Positions 29,647 to 39,785 of a stretch of DNA of 64,000 bases are shown piece by piece. Under the pieces are notes generated by a model that worked only from the letters and a program-made list of their open reading frames with translations, was not told where the DNA came from and searched no databases. Made by a program: the position numbers and the translations under genes. How positions within the stretch are numbered: position 1 is the stretch's first letter; every line of letters starts with the position of its first letter. Source of the DNA: Gillisella vitis (lineage in GTDB: Bacteria; Pseudomonadota; Alphaproteobacteria; Rhizobiales; Rhizobiaceae); NCBI RefSeq assembly GCF_021559775.1, contig NZ_CP056047.1, positions 3,183,501 to 3,247,500 on the forward strand, given 5' to 3'.

Positions 29647-30921
29647 TCAGGCCGCAGCGGCGGCTGTCTGTTCCATAATCAGGTGACGCCCATTGTGACC
29701 GCCGATTACCGCATCCACAAGGGCACCCGGCAGATGGCCCGGAGCGGCCACGAGGGTGAAGTCCTGCGTATGCGCCATTTCGTTGCGCTCCACCAGCAGC
29801 TTTTGCTGTGAGCCAACCAAGTGTTCAAGATGGGCATGATGCAACTGTTCGGCAACCGCGCGAAGGCTGGCGGCACGCGCTTTTACCAAGGCGCGGTCCA
29901 GTTGCGGCATCCGGGCAGCCGGTGTGCCGGGCCGTGGGCTATAGGGAAAGACATGCAGATGGGCGATGCCGATCTCTTGCGCCAACCGGGCGGAATTTGC
30001 CGCCATCTCCTCGGTTTCGGTCGGAAAACCGGCAATCATGTCCGCACCAAAGCTGAAATCGGGCCGCAGGGCGCGGACCTGTGTCGCAAACGCCAAAGCA
30101 TCCGCCCTTGAATGACGGCGCTTCATCCGCTTCAGGATCATATCGTCACCATGCTGCAACGACAGGTGCAGATGCGGCATGAAACGCGGCTCTTCGGCGA
30201 TCAGGTCGAGCAAGTGGCGGTCAACCTCGATGCTATCGATGGACGACAGCCGCAGGCGCAGAATGTCAGGCACCTGTTTCAACAGCGTCTTTGCCAGCAG
30301 GCCAAGGCTGGGCTGGCCGGGCAGATCAGCGCCGTAGCTGGTGGCATCCACGCCGGTCAGCACCACTTCGCGGTAGCCGTTTTCCACCAGCTTGCGCGCC
30401 TGATCCACCACGGCCCCCATCGGCACGGAGCGCGAATTGCCGCGTCCATAGGGGATGATGCAGAAGGTGCAGCGATGGTCGCAGCCGTTCTGCACCTGAA
30501 GGAAACCACGCACATGGCCGTCGATATGACTGACCATCTGCGGCGCGGTCTCCGTCACGCTCATGATGTCGTTAACGCGCAGCTTTTCCGCCGCTGCCAC
30601 GCCGAAATCCGGCAAGGCGCGGTAATGTTCGGCCTTCAGCTTTTCCTCATTGCCCAGCACCAGATCCACTTCCGGCATGGCGGCAAAGCCTGCGGCATCG
30701 GTCTGGGCGGCACAGCCGGTGACGATAATCCGCGCTTGCGGGTTTTCACGCCGAGCCCGGCGAATGGCTTGGCGGGCCTGACGCACCGCCTCGCCCGTCA
30801 CCGCACAGGTATTGACTAGAATGGCCTGATCAAGGCCCGCCTTTTCGGCCTCCGCCTTCATCACTTCCGATTCGTAGGTATTGAGACGGCAGCCGAAGGT
30901 GATGACGTTTATGTCGCTCAC
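29647..30921 (-). CDS. mtaB: tRNA t6A37 methylthiotransferase MtaB
   Basis: Radical-SAM enzyme that adds a methylthio group to N6-threonylcarbamoyladenosine at tRNA position 37. The N-terminal UPF0004 domain is marked by [27 protein letters not shown] and VTGCAAQ; the radical-SAM CxxxCxxC motif is [16 protein letters not shown]; a TRAM domain ends the protein. From GTG at 30921 ([10 protein letters not shown]) it is 424 residues. The GTG overlaps the dapF stop (GTGA). The frame stays open upstream inside dapF but the domain begins right at the GTG. Confidence 0.95.
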   Translation of the reverse strand: MSDINVITFGCRLNTYESEVMKAEAEKAGLDQAILVNTCAVTGEAVRQARQAIRRARRENPQARIIVTGCAAQTDAAGFAAMPEVDLVLGNEEKLKAEHYRALPDFGVAAAEKLRVNDIMSVTETAPQMVSHIDGHVRGFLQVQNGCDHRCTFCIIPYGRGNSRSVPMGAVVDQARKLVENGYREVVLTGVDATSYGADLPGQPSLGLLAKTLLKQVPDILRLRLSSIDSIEVDRHLLDLIAEEPRFMPHLHLSLQHGDDMILKRMKRRHSRADALAFATQVRALRPDFSFGADMIAGFPTETEEMAANSARLAQEIGIAHLHVFPYSPRPGTPAARMPQLDRALVKARAASLRAVAEQLHHAHLEHLVGSQQKLLVERNEMAHTQDFTLVAAPGHLPGALVDAVIGGHNGRHLIMEQTAAAAA

Positions 30922-31829
30922 GAGACCGAAGCCTCTTGGCCAGCCTGTTGCTCGCGCTGCCAGTCGCCGGTCTGCGGATCGAGCTGTCCAGCCCATTCCC
31001 ATTCTGCCGCACCGGTCATGATCACATGCCCGTCCCGCTCGCGCCATTCGATGTCGAGGGCCTGGCGGTTGGGGCTGGAGGCGACGGTGATCGTCACTTT
31101 GCGCTCGGTGCGCCCGGTGCGCGCAGCGGAAACGCCCGCAGCACAAGCGGCGGAACCGCAGGCCAGCGTCAGCCCAGCGCCGCGCTCCCAGGTGCGGGTC
31201 GTCATCGCAGTCCTGGATGTCACCTGCGCCAAAGTAATATTGGCCTTTTCGGGAAACAACGGATGGTTTTCGAGCAGCGGCCCGAACCGTTCCAGATCAT
31301 AGGACATCGGATCACGGTCCACCCAGAACACCGCATGCGGATTGCCCATCGACATCACGGCAGGCGAATGCAGCACCGGCGCATCAATCGGCCCGATCTG
31401 CAATTCGATCCGGCTGGTATCGTGAAATTCTTCCGACAGCGGGATGCGGTTCCAGTCGAACACGGGTGAGCCCATATCGACGGACACCGTCCCATCGTCA
31501 TGCTCGACAGCATTGAGAATACCGGCCAGCGTCTGGAAGGTGAAAGCCTTCAGGCCGGTTTCCGCCGACAGCGCCTGCACCACACAGCGCGTACCGTTGC
31601 CACAGGCCTGCGCCAGCGTGCCATCGCAATTGATAATGTCGATATAGGCAAAAGTACCCGTCAGCTTGGGATCATGGATCGCCATGATCTGGTCGAAATG
31701 GGTTTCAGTATCACCCGCCAGCGCAATGGCCGCCTGCGGCGTGACCCGGTCGGTGCGACCGCGCATGTCGACGACAAGGATCTTGTTGCCAAGCCCGTTC
31801 ATCTTCGCGAATTCGACCCGATTGCCCAT
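30918..31829 (-). CDS. dapF: Diaminopimelate epimerase
   Basis: Interconverts LL- and meso-diaminopimelate for lysine and peptidoglycan synthesis. The two catalytic cysteines are in ACGNGTRCV (C76) and [12 protein letters not shown] (near residue 230). [13 protein letters not shown] marks the N-terminus. ATG at 31829 has AGGAAGG two bases upstream of CT-ATG, giving 303 residues. First gene of the dapF-mtaB-ftsY-yciB-DUF2585 series. Confidence 0.96.
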   Translation of the reverse strand: MGNRVEFAKMNGLGNKILVVDMRGRTDRVTPQAAIALAGDTETHFDQIMAIHDPKLTGTFAYIDIINCDGTLAQACGNGTRCVVQALSAETGLKAFTFQTLAGILNAVEHDDGTVSVDMGSPVFDWNRIPLSEEFHDTSRIELQIGPIDAPVLHSPAVMSMGNPHAVFWVDRDPMSYDLERFGPLLENHPLFPEKANITLAQVTSRTAMTTRTWERGAGLTLACGSAACAAGVSAARTGRTERKVTITVASSPNRQALDIEWRERDGHVIMTGAAEWEWAGQLDPQTGDWQREQQAGQEASVS

Positions 31830-31900
31830 AGCCTTCCTGTCCTGCGGTTGTTGAGCGCTATATGGCGCAATTTCACTGGAATTACCAGTGGCGGCGCGGT

Positions 31901-32896
31901 TCAACCAACGGGCACATCAAACACCTGGCCAGCCCGCAAAGGCCGGAACCGTTCGGGCGCAATGCCCGCCGCTTCCAACGCGGCGGCCAGATGGTCCACC
32001 GGCTCCGTGATCGGCTCGTCGGTCAGTTGGAACGTTCCGAAATGATGGCCAACGGCAAAAGAGGCATTGCAGAGCGTAAAACCCTCCACCGCTTCCTGCG
32101 GGTTCTGATGCTGGCCGCGCATGAACCAGCGCGGCTCATAGGCGCCAATTGGCAGGTTAGCCAGCCGGAACCCTCCATATTTCCGTGCTGCAGCCCGGTA
32201 ATTGATGCCATTGTGAAAGCCGGTATCGCCGATATGGTAGATCTTGCCGGCAGGCGTTTCGAGCACAAAAGCAGCCCACAGCGCCATGCGCCGATCCCTT
32301 GCCCCGCGCGCCGACCAGTGATGGCAGGGTTCTGCGGTGACACGGGTATCGGCGCTGACCGCCAGATGCTGACCCCAATCCAGCACGCTGACATGAGCCA
32401 GAGGCACGGCACGGCGAATGGTGACATCATTGCCCAATGGCGTGACGAAATGCGGCGCAAATGCGTGATGCAGGCGCGCCAGCGTCTTTCCATCGAGATG
32501 GTCGTAATGATTATGGGTGATCAGCACCACATCGATGGTCGGCAAGTCGTTCAGCCGAATTCCCGGAGCGATCGCTCGCTTCGGCCCGGCAAATGCCACC
32601 GGGCTGGCCCGGTCGGACCAGACGGGATCGGTCAGAATATTAAGCCCGCCAACCTGGATCAGCATCGAGGCATGGCCGATCATCGTCACCCGCAGATCTT
32701 TACCCTCGACACGCGGCAGTGGCCGAGCCTGCCCTTCCGGCAACTCGACCTGCTTGGGCCAGCGAGCACGCTGCCCTTTGAGCTTCCAGCGCATCACGGA
32801 GTTAAAGCCAAAGGGCGCGATACCGCCAGGATTGAAAAAACGGGTTCCATCAAAATGGTCGGAAACGGGACCGCGATAATAGGGATTTTTTGTCAT
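31901..32896 (-). CDS. MBL-fold metallo-hydrolase (UlaG/NAPE-PLD-like)
   Basis: Metallo-beta-lactamase-fold hydrolase of 331 residues. The zinc motif THNHYDHLD is at residues 127-135, with further ligands in AEPCHHW, HIGDTG and VGHHFG. The N-terminus ([20 protein letters not shown]) and WLP-like block resemble proteins related to N-acylphosphatidylethanolamine phospholipase D and outer-membrane-linked RomA. The true substrate is unknown. No signal peptide. It ends 71 bases before dapF and may be a separate transcript. The next gene is divergent. Confidence 0.88.
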   Translation of the reverse strand: MTKNPYYRGPVSDHFDGTRFFNPGGIAPFGFNSVMRWKLKGQRARWPKQVELPEGQARPLPRVEGKDLRVTMIGHASMLIQVGGLNILTDPVWSDRASPVAFAGPKRAIAPGIRLNDLPTIDVVLITHNHYDHLDGKTLARLHHAFAPHFVTPLGNDVTIRRAVPLAHVSVLDWGQHLAVSADTRVTAEPCHHWSARGARDRRMALWAAFVLETPAGKIYHIGDTGFHNGINYRAAARKYGGFRLANLPIGAYEPRWFMRGQHQNPQEAVEGFTLCNASFAVGHHFGTFQLTDEPITEPVDHLAAALEAAGIAPERFRPLRAGQVFDVPVG

Positions 32897-32989
32897 GACA
32901 TCTTCAATTGTTAAAATCGATGACTTCCCAGAAAGTCACGATCACCTAGATATGGATTACAACCGTTTTTTGGCAAATAGGACATATGG

Positions 32990-33583
32990 ATGTATTTGAT
33001 AAAAATAGCGGTACTGATTACGTCCTGGGCTTTTGTTTTTGCCCCGCCGACATGGGCGCAAAATATCCCCGCCCCCATTCACGGCGTGACCTTTGAAGAA
33101 TGGGCAGCCGCTAACGCCCGTATCGCCAACAATATGGACAAAAGCGAGGTTGAGAACATACTGGGCGTGACCGAAACGCAATTTCAGGAGGTCGATGCTG
33201 GCTTTACCAAGGCATGGAAAGAATCGCCCGACCCGCAACGCGAATTCTCCCGTCTCTATGGCGAGGCATTTGCCAATCCCAACAGCGGTCGATTTGCCAA
33301 GGCCCCGATGCAGGTGGCACAGAAAGGCAGGCTTACGACCTTTGAAGACTATGCGAGAGTTCAAGGCCACCTGCAAGCGGCTGTCAAATTCGGCATCGAC
33401 CCACAGAAGGTTCTCGAGGAACACGGCCTTACCGTCTACGAATTCTCGCAGGAAGCCGGACAATGGGTTCAAAAGCTCGCAGCCCAGGCAAAAGCCGGTG
33501 GCGATGGCCAGTCGATCATGCAGTGGCACGACAGGCTGGCCTTCTATGAAGAAGAATACAGCAAGGGTTATGCAAAACCGTGA
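32990..33583 (+). CDS. Secreted protein with two tandem helical repeats, unknown function
   Basis: A signal peptide (residues 1-23, ending PTWAQ) precedes 174 mature residues. Two related units can be aligned: TFEEWAAANARIANNM (from residue 34) and TFEDYARVQGHLQAAV (from residue 117), each followed by a D-x-x-x-V-x-x-x-x-G-(V/L)-T helix and a run to an aromatic. This pattern is reminiscent of DUF6620-like proteins with repeated EWA-type helical domains, but I do not assign that firmly. ATG at 32990 has TAGGA upstream. Mostly polar, probably periplasmic. Confidence 0.75.
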   Translation: MYLIKIAVLITSWAFVFAPPTWAQNIPAPIHGVTFEEWAAANARIANNMDKSEVENILGVTETQFQEVDAGFTKAWKESPDPQREFSRLYGEAFANPNSGRFAKAPMQVAQKGRLTTFEDYARVQGHLQAAVKFGIDPQKVLEEHGLTVYEFSQEAGQWVQKLAAQAKAGGDGQSIMQWHDRLAFYEEEYSKGYAKP

Positions 33584-33631
33584 GGCATACCCTCCCGAAG
33601 CCCTCATCCGCACTGCTCAAGGCAAAGCATT

Positions 33632-33660
33632 CTTGACTCCTGCGGCATTTTGCTGTTTAC
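33632..33660 (+). promoter_or_regulatory. Candidate promoter upstream of the ffh leader
   Basis: CTTGAC (33632-33637), a perfect rhizobial -35 element, is followed after 17 bases by GTTTAC (33655-33660), a weak -10. Start of RNA would be near 33667. Confidence 0.4.
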
Positions 33661-33666
33661 CGCTCC

Positions 33667-33776
33667 CAAATCTGCGACGAGACATGACTCCGAGCCGCCG
33701 ACCGGGACCCGTAAAGGTATAAAGAGTTCCCGGAGGTCAACACCCGACAGCGCGATGCGCCCTCGGGTGATTTTTG
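33667..33776 (+). ncRNA. Candidate small RNA or attenuated leader upstream of ffh
   Basis: Between the promoter-like site and the ffh start lies a stretch with several pairings: CCGGGA (33702-33707) with TCCCGG (33728-33733), and a strong terminal hairpin CACCCGA (33741-33747) with TCGGGTG (33763-33769) that contains an inner GCGC-GAT-GCGC hairpin and is followed by five T residues. No open frame with a ribosome site is visible. It does not contain the GGAAGGAAGCAGCC core of the SRP 4.5S RNA. Confidence 0.45.
33741..33775 (+). terminator. Terminator-like hairpin 70 bases before ffh
   Basis: Nested 7-bp and 4-bp stems followed by ATTTTT. It could end a small RNA, end the upstream secreted-protein transcript, or attenuate ffh. 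Confidence 0.65.
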
Positions 33777-33845
33777 GCTTTGCGTCTTGTTTTCGGCACA
33801 GGAAAACCCGAGGTTTGGGGCAACCCAACCCATGAGGATGATGCG

Positions 33846-35417
33846 ATGTTTGAGAACCTGCAGGACCGCCTTGGCTCCATCTTGAATGGACTGACCGGCC
33901 GTGGCGCGTTGTCGGAAGCCGATGTTTCCGCCGCCCTGCGGGAGGTTCGCCGCGCCCTGCTGGAAGCCGACGTCGCCTTGGAAGTGGTGCGCAGCTTTAC
34001 CGACAAGGTGCGGGAAAAGGCGGTTGGTGCCGCCGTTCTGAAAGCCATCAAGCCCGGCCAGATGGTCGTCAAGATCGTCCATGACGAATTGGTGGACATG
34101 CTGGGTGCTGAGGGCGTGTCCATCGATCTGCACGCACCGGCCCCGGTTGTCATCATGATGGTCGGCCTCCAGGGCTCGGGCAAGACCACGACGACCGGCA
34201 AGATCGCCAAGCGGTTGACCGACCGCGATCGCAAAAAGGTCCTGATGGCCTCGCTGGACACCCGCCGTCCAGCCGCACAGGAACAATTGCGGCAATTGGG
34301 CGTGCAGACCGGCGTCGACACGCTGCCAATCATTGTAGGCCAGTCACCGACCGATATTGCCAGCCGCGCCGTGCAGGCGGCCAAGCTCGGCGGGCATGAC
34401 GTCGTCATCCTCGATACCGCAGGCCGTACGCATATCGACGAGCCCTTGATGGTCGAAATGGCCGACATCAAGAAGAATGCCAAGCCGCACGAAATTCTGC
34501 TGGTCGCCGATGCGCTGACCGGTCAGGACGCCGTCAATCTCGCCCGCAATTTCGATGAGCGCGTCGGCATTACCGGCTTGGTCCTGACCCGCATGGACGG
34601 CGATGGCCGTGGCGGCGCGGCCCTGTCCATGCGCGCCGTCACCGGCAAGCCGATCAAGCTGATCGGCGTCGGCGAAAAGATGACGGAGCTGGATGAATTT
34701 CATCCACGCCGGATCGCCGACCGCATTCTCGGCATGGGCGATATCGTTTCGCTGGTCGAAAAGGCCGCTGAAAATATTGACGCCGAAAAGGCCGCCGCCA
34801 TGGCCGCCAAGATGGCCAAGGGCAAGTTCGATCTCGACGACCTCGCCGACCAGCTGCGCCAGATGCAGAAAATGGGCGGCATGGGCGGCATTATGGGCCT
34901 GATGCCCGGCATGGCCGGAATGAAGGACAAGATGGCCGCCTCAGGCATGGACGACAAGATGTTCGGTCGCCAGATCGCCATCATCTCGTCGATGACCAAG
35001 GCCGAGCGCACCAATCCCGACATTCTCAAGCATTCCCGCAAGAAGCGCATTGCCAAGGGCTCCGGCACCGATGCGTCCGAGATCAACAAGCTTTTGAAAA
35101 TGCATCGCCAGATGGCCGACATGATGAAAATGATGGGCGGCAAGAAGGGCGGCGGCATGATGAAGCAGCTGATGGGCGGTCTGGCCGGCAAGATGGGCAT
35201 GGGTGGAATGGGCGGCATGGGTGGCATGCCGGATCTCAGCTCCATGGACCCCAAGCAGCTCGAAGCGCTGGCGCGCCAGGCTGAAGCCGCCGGCATCAAG
35301 CCCCCGCCGGGCCTTGGTGGTAGCATGGGTGGCGGCCTTCCCGGCCTGGGTGGTGGAAAATTGCCCGGACTTGGTGGAGGCTTTCCCGGTCTTCCCGGTC
35401 TCCCAAAGAAGAAGTGA
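33846..35417 (+). CDS. ffh: Signal recognition particle protein Ffh
   Basis: SRP54 GTPase that binds signal sequences and 4.5S RNA. The NG domain carries GLQGSGKTTTTGKIA, DTRRPAAQEQL, DTAGRTHIDE and TRMDGDGRGG; the methionine-rich M domain from about residue 330 includes KAERTNPDILKHSRKKRIAKGSG, the RNA-binding signature. The C-terminus is an unusually long Gly/Met then Gly/Pro/Leu-rich tail (about residues 440-523) of low complexity. ATG at 33846 follows AGGATG. It heads the rightward ffh-aroQ-rpsP-rimM-trmD group. Length 523. Confidence 0.97.
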   Translation: MFENLQDRLGSILNGLTGRGALSEADVSAALREVRRALLEADVALEVVRSFTDKVREKAVGAAVLKAIKPGQMVVKIVHDELVDMLGAEGVSIDLHAPAPVVIMMVGLQGSGKTTTTGKIAKRLTDRDRKKVLMASLDTRRPAAQEQLRQLGVQTGVDTLPIIVGQSPTDIASRAVQAAKLGGHDVVILDTAGRTHIDEPLMVEMADIKKNAKPHEILLVADALTGQDAVNLARNFDERVGITGLVLTRMDGDGRGGAALSMRAVTGKPIKLIGVGEKMTELDEFHPRRIADRILGMGDIVSLVEKAAENIDAEKAAAMAAKMAKGKFDLDDLADQLRQMQKMGGMGGIMGLMPGMAGMKDKMAASGMDDKMFGRQIAIISSMTKAERTNPDILKHSRKKRIAKGSGTDASEINKLLKMHRQMADMMKMMGGKKGGGMMKQLMGGLAGKMGMGGMGGMGGMPDLSSMDPKQLEALARQAEAAGIKPPPGLGGSMGGGLPGLGGGKLPGLGGGFPGLPGLPKKK

Positions 35418-35429
35418 GGATAGCTGCCG

Positions 35430-35762
35430 ATGTCCCTTCCCGTGTTTGATACCGCCATCAGACAGGAACTTGCCGGTTACCGCCAGTCGATTGACAATAT
35501 CGACGCGGCACTGGTGCATATGCTGGCCGAACGCTTCCGCTGCACACAGGCAGTCGGCGTGCTGAAAGCCAAATACGACCTTCCGGCCGCCGATCCGGCG
35601 CGGGAGGAATACCAGATTGAACGTTTGCGGCAACTTGCCAAGGACGCCCAACTCGACCCGGATTTTGCCGAGACTTTCCTGAATTTCATCATCAAGGAAG
35701 TTATCCGGCATCATGAAGCCATTGCGGCTGAACATAGCAGTCAAACGGAACAGACCGCCTGA
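35430..35762 (+). CDS. Chorismate mutase, AroQ class
   Basis: All-helical chorismate mutase (110 residues) that converts chorismate to prephenate for Phe/Tyr synthesis. The N-terminal helix YRQSIDNIDAALVHMLAERF carries the expected R/D pattern, and GVLKAKYDLPAADPAREEYQIERLR supplies the K and R active-site residues. It lies 12 bases after ffh and 64 bases before rpsP, an arrangement conserved in Rhizobiales despite no functional link. Confidence 0.92.
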   Translation: MSLPVFDTAIRQELAGYRQSIDNIDAALVHMLAERFRCTQAVGVLKAKYDLPAADPAREEYQIERLRQLAKDAQLDPDFAETFLNFIIKEVIRHHEAIAAEHSSQTEQTA

Positions 35763-35826
35763 CGGCGGCCTCAACAACAGACCGGACGCCACAGACCGCG
35801 CCGGTTAAAAACCAAGGAGTATACCC

Positions 35827-36198
35827 ATGTCCCTCAAGATTCGTCTCGCCCGCGGCGGTTCCAAGAAGCGTCCTTACTACCAGATCGTCATCGCCGACGC
35901 CCGCAGCCCACGCGATGGCCGTTTCCTGGAAAAGGTTGGTTCCTGGAACCCGATGCTCGGCAAGGACAATGAAAAGCGCGTTGAACTGAACGCCGACCGT
36001 ATCAAGGAATGGATTGCCAAGGGCGCACAGCCGACCGACCGCGTTCTGAAGTTCCTCGCAGAAGCTGGCCTGGCTGAACGCGCTGCACGCAGCAACCCTG
36101 AAAAGGCAAAGCCCGGCAAGCGCGCTGTCGAGCGTCTGGCTGAAAAGAAGCAGAAGGCTGATGCCCTGGCTGCTGCCACTGCCGAAGCCGCTGAATAA
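35827..36198 (+). CDS. rpsP: 30S ribosomal protein S16
   Basis: S16, a small-subunit assembly protein. [41 protein letters not shown] is the family signature. At 123 residues it has a C-terminal Ala/Lys-rich extension (about 40 residues) beyond the core of some 80, as is common in alphaproteobacteria. AAGGAG lies nine bases before ATG. Confidence 0.98.
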
Positions 36199-36322
36199 TC
36201 GGTTTGAAATGATTTGACCGACGGGCGGCATGGTTTCATGTCGCCCGTTTGTCGTTTATTCTTCCTCCGCGTCTACCCATTTTCAAACAGCCCCAGACTG
36301 TCGCCAAGGACCTTCATCCGCC

Positions 36323-36895
36323 ATGACCAAGCTTGAAAATCCCGTGCTGATGGCCGTTATCGGTGCCGCCCAGGGCCTCCGTGGCGAAGTGCGGGTGAAG
36401 TCCTTCACCGCCGATCCGATGGCGCTTGGCGATTACGGCAAACTGCATGCCGGTGATGGCCGGGTCTTTGAGGTGCTGGATATTCGTGAGGCGAAAACCG
36501 TTGTCGTGGTGCGCTTTCGCGGCGTCAATGACCGCAATGCCGCCGAGGCCTTGAACGGGCTGGAACTGTTTATCGAGCGAAGCGCCCTGCCCGATGAAGA
36601 ACTTGATGATGACGAATTCTACTATGCCGATCTGGAGGGTCTGGCGGTGGTGGATGCCGAAGGCAATAGCTATGGCACCGTGACGGCAGTGTTCGATTTC
36701 GGCGCAGGCGATCTGCTGGAAGTAAAAGGACCGGGCAAACGCCCCGTTCTTGTGCCGTTTTCCGAGGCCGCCGTGCTGCAAATCGATCTGGAGGAAGGCA
36801 AGCTGTTGATCGATCCGGAGGCCGCGGGCCTGAAGGACGACGGGAGCGAGGAACCATTCAGCGCCGACGGCAAGCCGAAGAGCGGCGGCCGTTGA
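36323..36895 (+). CDS. rimM: Ribosome maturation factor RimM
   Basis: Assists 30S head assembly by binding S19 and 16S rRNA. The N-terminal domain shows [21 protein letters not shown] and the PRC-barrel domain shows [20 protein letters not shown] and [18 protein letters not shown] at 36323 has AAGGA upstream and gives 190 residues. A short acidic tail is added at the end. Two bases separate it from trmD. Confidence 0.95.
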   Translation: MTKLENPVLMAVIGAAQGLRGEVRVKSFTADPMALGDYGKLHAGDGRVFEVLDIREAKTVVVVRFRGVNDRNAAEALNGLELFIERSALPDEELDDDEFYYADLEGLAVVDAEGNSYGTVTAVFDFGAGDLLEVKGPGKRPVLVPFSEAAVLQIDLEEGKLLIDPEAAGLKDDGSEEPFSADGKPKSGGR

Positions 36896-36896
36896 T

Positions 36897-37616
36897 ATGA
36901 CCTTTCAGGCAACCGTGCTGACCCTCTACCCGGAGATGTTTCCGGGCCACCTCGGCGTGTCGCTGGCAGGCCGGGCGCTGGAACGCGGCCAATGGGCCAT
37001 GGAGGCGGTGCAGATCCGCGATTTCGCCAGTGACAAGCACCGCAGCGTTGATGATACGCCTGCAGGCGGCGGTGCAGGCATGGTGCTGAAGCCGGATGTG
37101 TTGGCCAGAGCGATCGACAGTCTGGGAAACGATGAGCGCCCCCGCCTGCTGATGAGCCCACGGGGCAGGCCGCTCACCCAGAAACGGGTCCGCGAAATCG
37201 CTGGCGGTAGCGGCGTGGTGATCGTCTGCGGACGGTTTGAGGGTGTCGACCAGCGGGTCATCGAGGCCCGCAATCTGGAGGAAGTCTCCATCGGCGATTA
37301 TATTCTCTCAGGCGGAGAGCCAGCGGCCCTGACGCTTCTGGATGCCGTGGTGCGCATCATCCCCGGCGTGATGGGCAATGACCTGTCCGGCCTGCATGAA
37401 AGCTTCGAGGGCGGATTGCTGGAACATCCGCATTATACCCGTCCGCAAGTCTTTGAGGGACGCGAGATCCCGGCGGTGCTGACCTCGGGCAATCACGGTG
37501 CCATCGAGACCTGGCGCCAGGAGCAATCTATAAATCTGACCCGCGAGCGGCGGCCCGATTTGCTTTCTCAGCCCTCAGCAAATCAACCCCAGGCCAATCA
37601 GCCTTTAAAAAAGTAG
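36897..37616 (+). CDS. trmD: tRNA (guanine37-N1)-methyltransferase
   Basis: SPOUT-class enzyme that makes m1G37 and prevents frameshifting. [40 protein letters not shown] and the knot region [33 protein letters not shown] are present. ATG at 36897 begins one base after the rimM stop. Length 239. Its final bases overlap the convergent TauE/SafE gene by 19 nt. Confidence 0.97.
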   Translation: MTFQATVLTLYPEMFPGHLGVSLAGRALERGQWAMEAVQIRDFASDKHRSVDDTPAGGGAGMVLKPDVLARAIDSLGNDERPRLLMSPRGRPLTQKRVREIAGGSGVVIVCGRFEGVDQRVIEARNLEEVSIGDYILSGGEPAALTLLDAVVRIIPGVMGNDLSGLHESFEGGLLEHPHYTRPQVFEGREIPAVLTSGNHGAIETWRQEQSINLTRERRPDLLSQPSANQPQANQPLKK

Positions 37617-38341
37617 TAGATCGCCAGCGACAAGCCAGCGGCGATCACCAGCCAGTGCAGCAATGTCTGCGGTGCGCGCTTGGCCATGTGCACGCCAGCA
37701 TAGCCACCCAATGCCGCCGCAGGCAGCATGATGCCCGCATGCAGCCACGACACCGCGCCAGCCGTTGCAAACACCAGGATGGCAATCGCGGCGATGACAA
37801 TAGCCAGCAGGTTCTTCAGCGCGTTCAGGTGGTGGTAATCGCCGCCGCTGGCAAATTGCAGCGAGGCCAGCATCATAATGCCCATGCCCGCCCCGAAAAA
37901 TCCGCCATAGACGGAGGTGATGCCCTGCAACAGCAATCCGAGCAGGTTGGCGGGGTGCTGCTGATCAGCCTTGCGCCTCAGCCGGGGACCAAGCGCAAAC
38001 ACCAGCGTTGCCATCAGCAACAACCATGGTACCAAGCGGCTAAAGGTGGGATTGGAGAGGGAGATCAGGATCAACGCGCCGACCAGCGAACCAACGGCTG
38101 AGATGAACGACAGTAGCGCAGCACTTTTCCAATGGGCAGCGATTTCACGCCGATAGGCGAGCGTCGAGGTGATATAGCCGGGAAACTGGATGATGGAGGA
38201 GGTTGCATTGGCCGTGACCGATGGCAGGCCCGCCAAAGTCAGCACCCCGAAGGTCAGAAACGTGCCGCCACCGGCAATGGCATTGACCACCGCCGAGAAA
38301 AACCCGGCGACAAACATCAGACTGATGATTTCGATTGACAT
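37598..38341 (-). CDS. TauE/SafE family sulfite/anion permease
   Basis: Membrane protein of 247 residues, about seven to eight helices, with the family start [27 protein letters not shown] and the second repeat [22 protein letters not shown]. Members export sulfite, sulfoacetate or other organosulfur anions. GGGGGAG precedes ATG at 38341; the longer open frame upstream is not family-like. It interrupts the otherwise rightward trmD-rplS order, being on the opposite strand. Confidence 0.9.
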   Translation of the reverse strand: MSIEIISLMFVAGFFSAVVNAIAGGGTFLTFGVLTLAGLPSVTANATSSIIQFPGYITSTLAYRREIAAHWKSAALLSFISAVGSLVGALILISLSNPTFSRLVPWLLLMATLVFALGPRLRRKADQQHPANLLGLLLQGITSVYGGFFGAGMGIMMLASLQFASGGDYHHLNALKNLLAIVIAAIAILVFATAGAVSWLHAGIMLPAAALGGYAGVHMAKRAPQTLLHWLVIAAGLSLAIYYFFKG

Positions 38342-38538
38342 GAATGGCTCCCCCCGCGCCGTTATTGCAAGAGGCTGCGGCCCGCGCAAGCCGATCACCC
38401 GAGCAAAATTCTTGGGAGCAAGGGATGACAAGCCGGACCGATTGGTATAAGGGCAGGCGCAGAAACGGGTGTAATCCCGTCGACGAGACTGAAAAGACCG
38501 AAAACAAAGAACTGCGAAACCGCTCCCGCCGCAAGGCG

Positions 38539-38566
38539 TCATCCCGAGGCTATGACCCAGGGATGA
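38539..38566 (+). promoter_or_regulatory. Inverted repeat in the rplS leader
   Basis: TCATCCC (38539-38545) pairs with GGGATGA (38560-38566) around a 14-base loop, 48 bases before the rplS start. It may be a structured leader; nothing else is seen in 38342-38614. Confidence 0.35.
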
Positions 38567-38614
38567 GTGATGAGCGCTCTGGCTGTTTCAGAAGAACTTG
38601 AAAAGGTTAAACCG

Positions 38615-39157
38615 ATGAACATCATTCAGCAGCTGGAAGCCGAACAGGCCGCCAAGATCGAAGCCAAGCGCACCCTGCCGGAATTTTCTCCTGGCGATAC
38701 GCTGCGCGTCAACGTCCGCGTCACGGAAGGCAACCGTACCCGCGTACAGGCCTATGAAGGCGTTTGCATTGCCCGCTCCGGCGGCAGCATCAACGAAAGC
38801 TTCACCGTTCGCAAGATTTCCTACGGCGAAGGCGTCGAGCGCGTTTTCCCGGTCTATTCGCCGCTGGTCGAAAGCGTCGAAGTGGTCCGTCGCGGTAAGG
38901 TCCGTCGCGCCAAGCTTTACTACCTGCGCGACCGTCGCGGCAAATCTGCCCGTATCGTTGAAAACACCGGCACCCGCGCCCGCAAGCTGAACGACTCCGA
39001 GCGCGCAGCACTGGCCGAGGAAAAGGCCCGCCTGGAAGCTGAAAAGGTTGCAGCAGCACAGGCTCTCGCCGCTGAAAAGGCCGCAGCAGAAGCCGCCGAA
39101 AAGGCTGCCGCCGCTGAAGCCGAAGCAGCAAAGGCTGCCGAAGGTTCGGCTGAATAA
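38615..39157 (+). CDS. rplS: 50S ribosomal protein L19 with an Ala/Glu-rich C-terminal tail
   Basis: L19 lies at the interface between subunits. The core [11 protein letters not shown] through [13 protein letters not shown] occupies residues 1-125; the family block [10 protein letters not shown] and [25 protein letters not shown] are intact. About 55 further residues, nearly all Ala, Glu and Lys, follow and are predicted helical. ATG at 38615 has AAAAGG upstream. A strong terminator follows. Confidence 0.97.
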   Translation: MNIIQQLEAEQAAKIEAKRTLPEFSPGDTLRVNVRVTEGNRTRVQAYEGVCIARSGGSINESFTVRKISYGEGVERVFPVYSPLVESVEVVRRGKVRRAKLYYLRDRRGKSARIVENTGTRARKLNDSERAALAEEKARLEAEKVAAAQALAAEKAAAEAAEKAAAAEAEAAKAAEGSAE

Positions 39158-39176
39158 GTCTGGCATAGTCTTTCTG

Positions 39177-39206
39177 AAAAAGGCGGTCTTCGGGCCGCCT
39201 TTTTTG
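39177..39206 (+). terminator. Terminator of rplS
   Basis: AAGGCGG and CCGCCTT flank a short loop and are followed by six T residues, about 20 bases after the stop. Confidence 0.9.
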
Positions 39207-39380
39207 TTGCCATCCGCTCATTCAACACATTGGCAACACAGGGGCAGCACAGGAATAACCCTGCGGCCACGCGACGCAGGGCCGTTGCCAGACATTGATC
39301 TTGAAACATTGCGGTCTCCCCCTTACTGCTGATCAGGCTGTGGCGGTTCGGCAAGAACCGGCACGATCAAGGGAAAGCGG

Positions 39381-39785
39381 ATGCGCGCAAGGCGAATGAC
39401 ATGGCAAATGGCGGTGCACGTCTGGTGCATGATCGCTGTTGTCGCCATTGGCTTTGCCCATAAAGCCCCTCAGGCTTTTGCAACACCGCAAATCCCAACG
39501 GAATTTGCCGCCTATACCCTGCCGGATGGTTCGCTACCGGTCCTGTGCATCTCCAGCCAAACCTCCTTTGCGCCTGAAGATCACGGCAAAGCCCACGGGC
39601 ATCTATCCCAAAGCGGCTGCGAAGCCTGCCGTATCGGCGCCTCCATTCTGTTGCCCATGCCTGCGGATACGATTGGCGTGACGGCCCGAGCCAGTCTTGA
39701 AACGGCAAGTCCGCCTGTACAAGAACCGGTTATCGCCCGGATCTTTCCCCCCAATAGCGCGCCCCGCGCCCCACCCCTTGGCTAA
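39381..39785 (+). CDS. DUF2946-like secreted protein of the copper group
   Basis: A 134-residue exported protein with a signal-like N-terminus (WQMAVHVWCMIAVVAIGFA). The mid-part HGKAHGHLSQSGCEACRIGASILLP has histidines and a CxxC pair able to bind a metal, and the C-terminus NSAPRAPPLG is characteristic of DUF2946. Proteins of this type sit next to copper and heme/siderophore genes. Here the next genes are a PepSY membrane protein, CopC and CopD. ATG at 39381 follows AAGCGG. The 238 bases to the next gene contain a 7-bp GC-rich hairpin (GCCCTGC/GCAGGGC, about 39813-39836). Confidence 0.75.
   Translation: MRARRMTWQMAVHVWCMIAVVAIGFAHKAPQAFATPQIPTEFAAYTLPDGSLPVLCISSQTSFAPEDHGKAHGHLSQSGCEACRIGASILLPMPADTIGVTARASLETASPPVQEPVIARIFPPNSAPRAPPLG

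Noticed and set aside
30112..30819. Rightward frame within the mtaB region
   Set aside because: Shadow of mtaB; no start signal or domain.
33667..33776. SRP 4.5S RNA gene
   Set aside because: Lacks the conserved GGAAGGAAGCAGCC-type core and the apical tetraloop layout.
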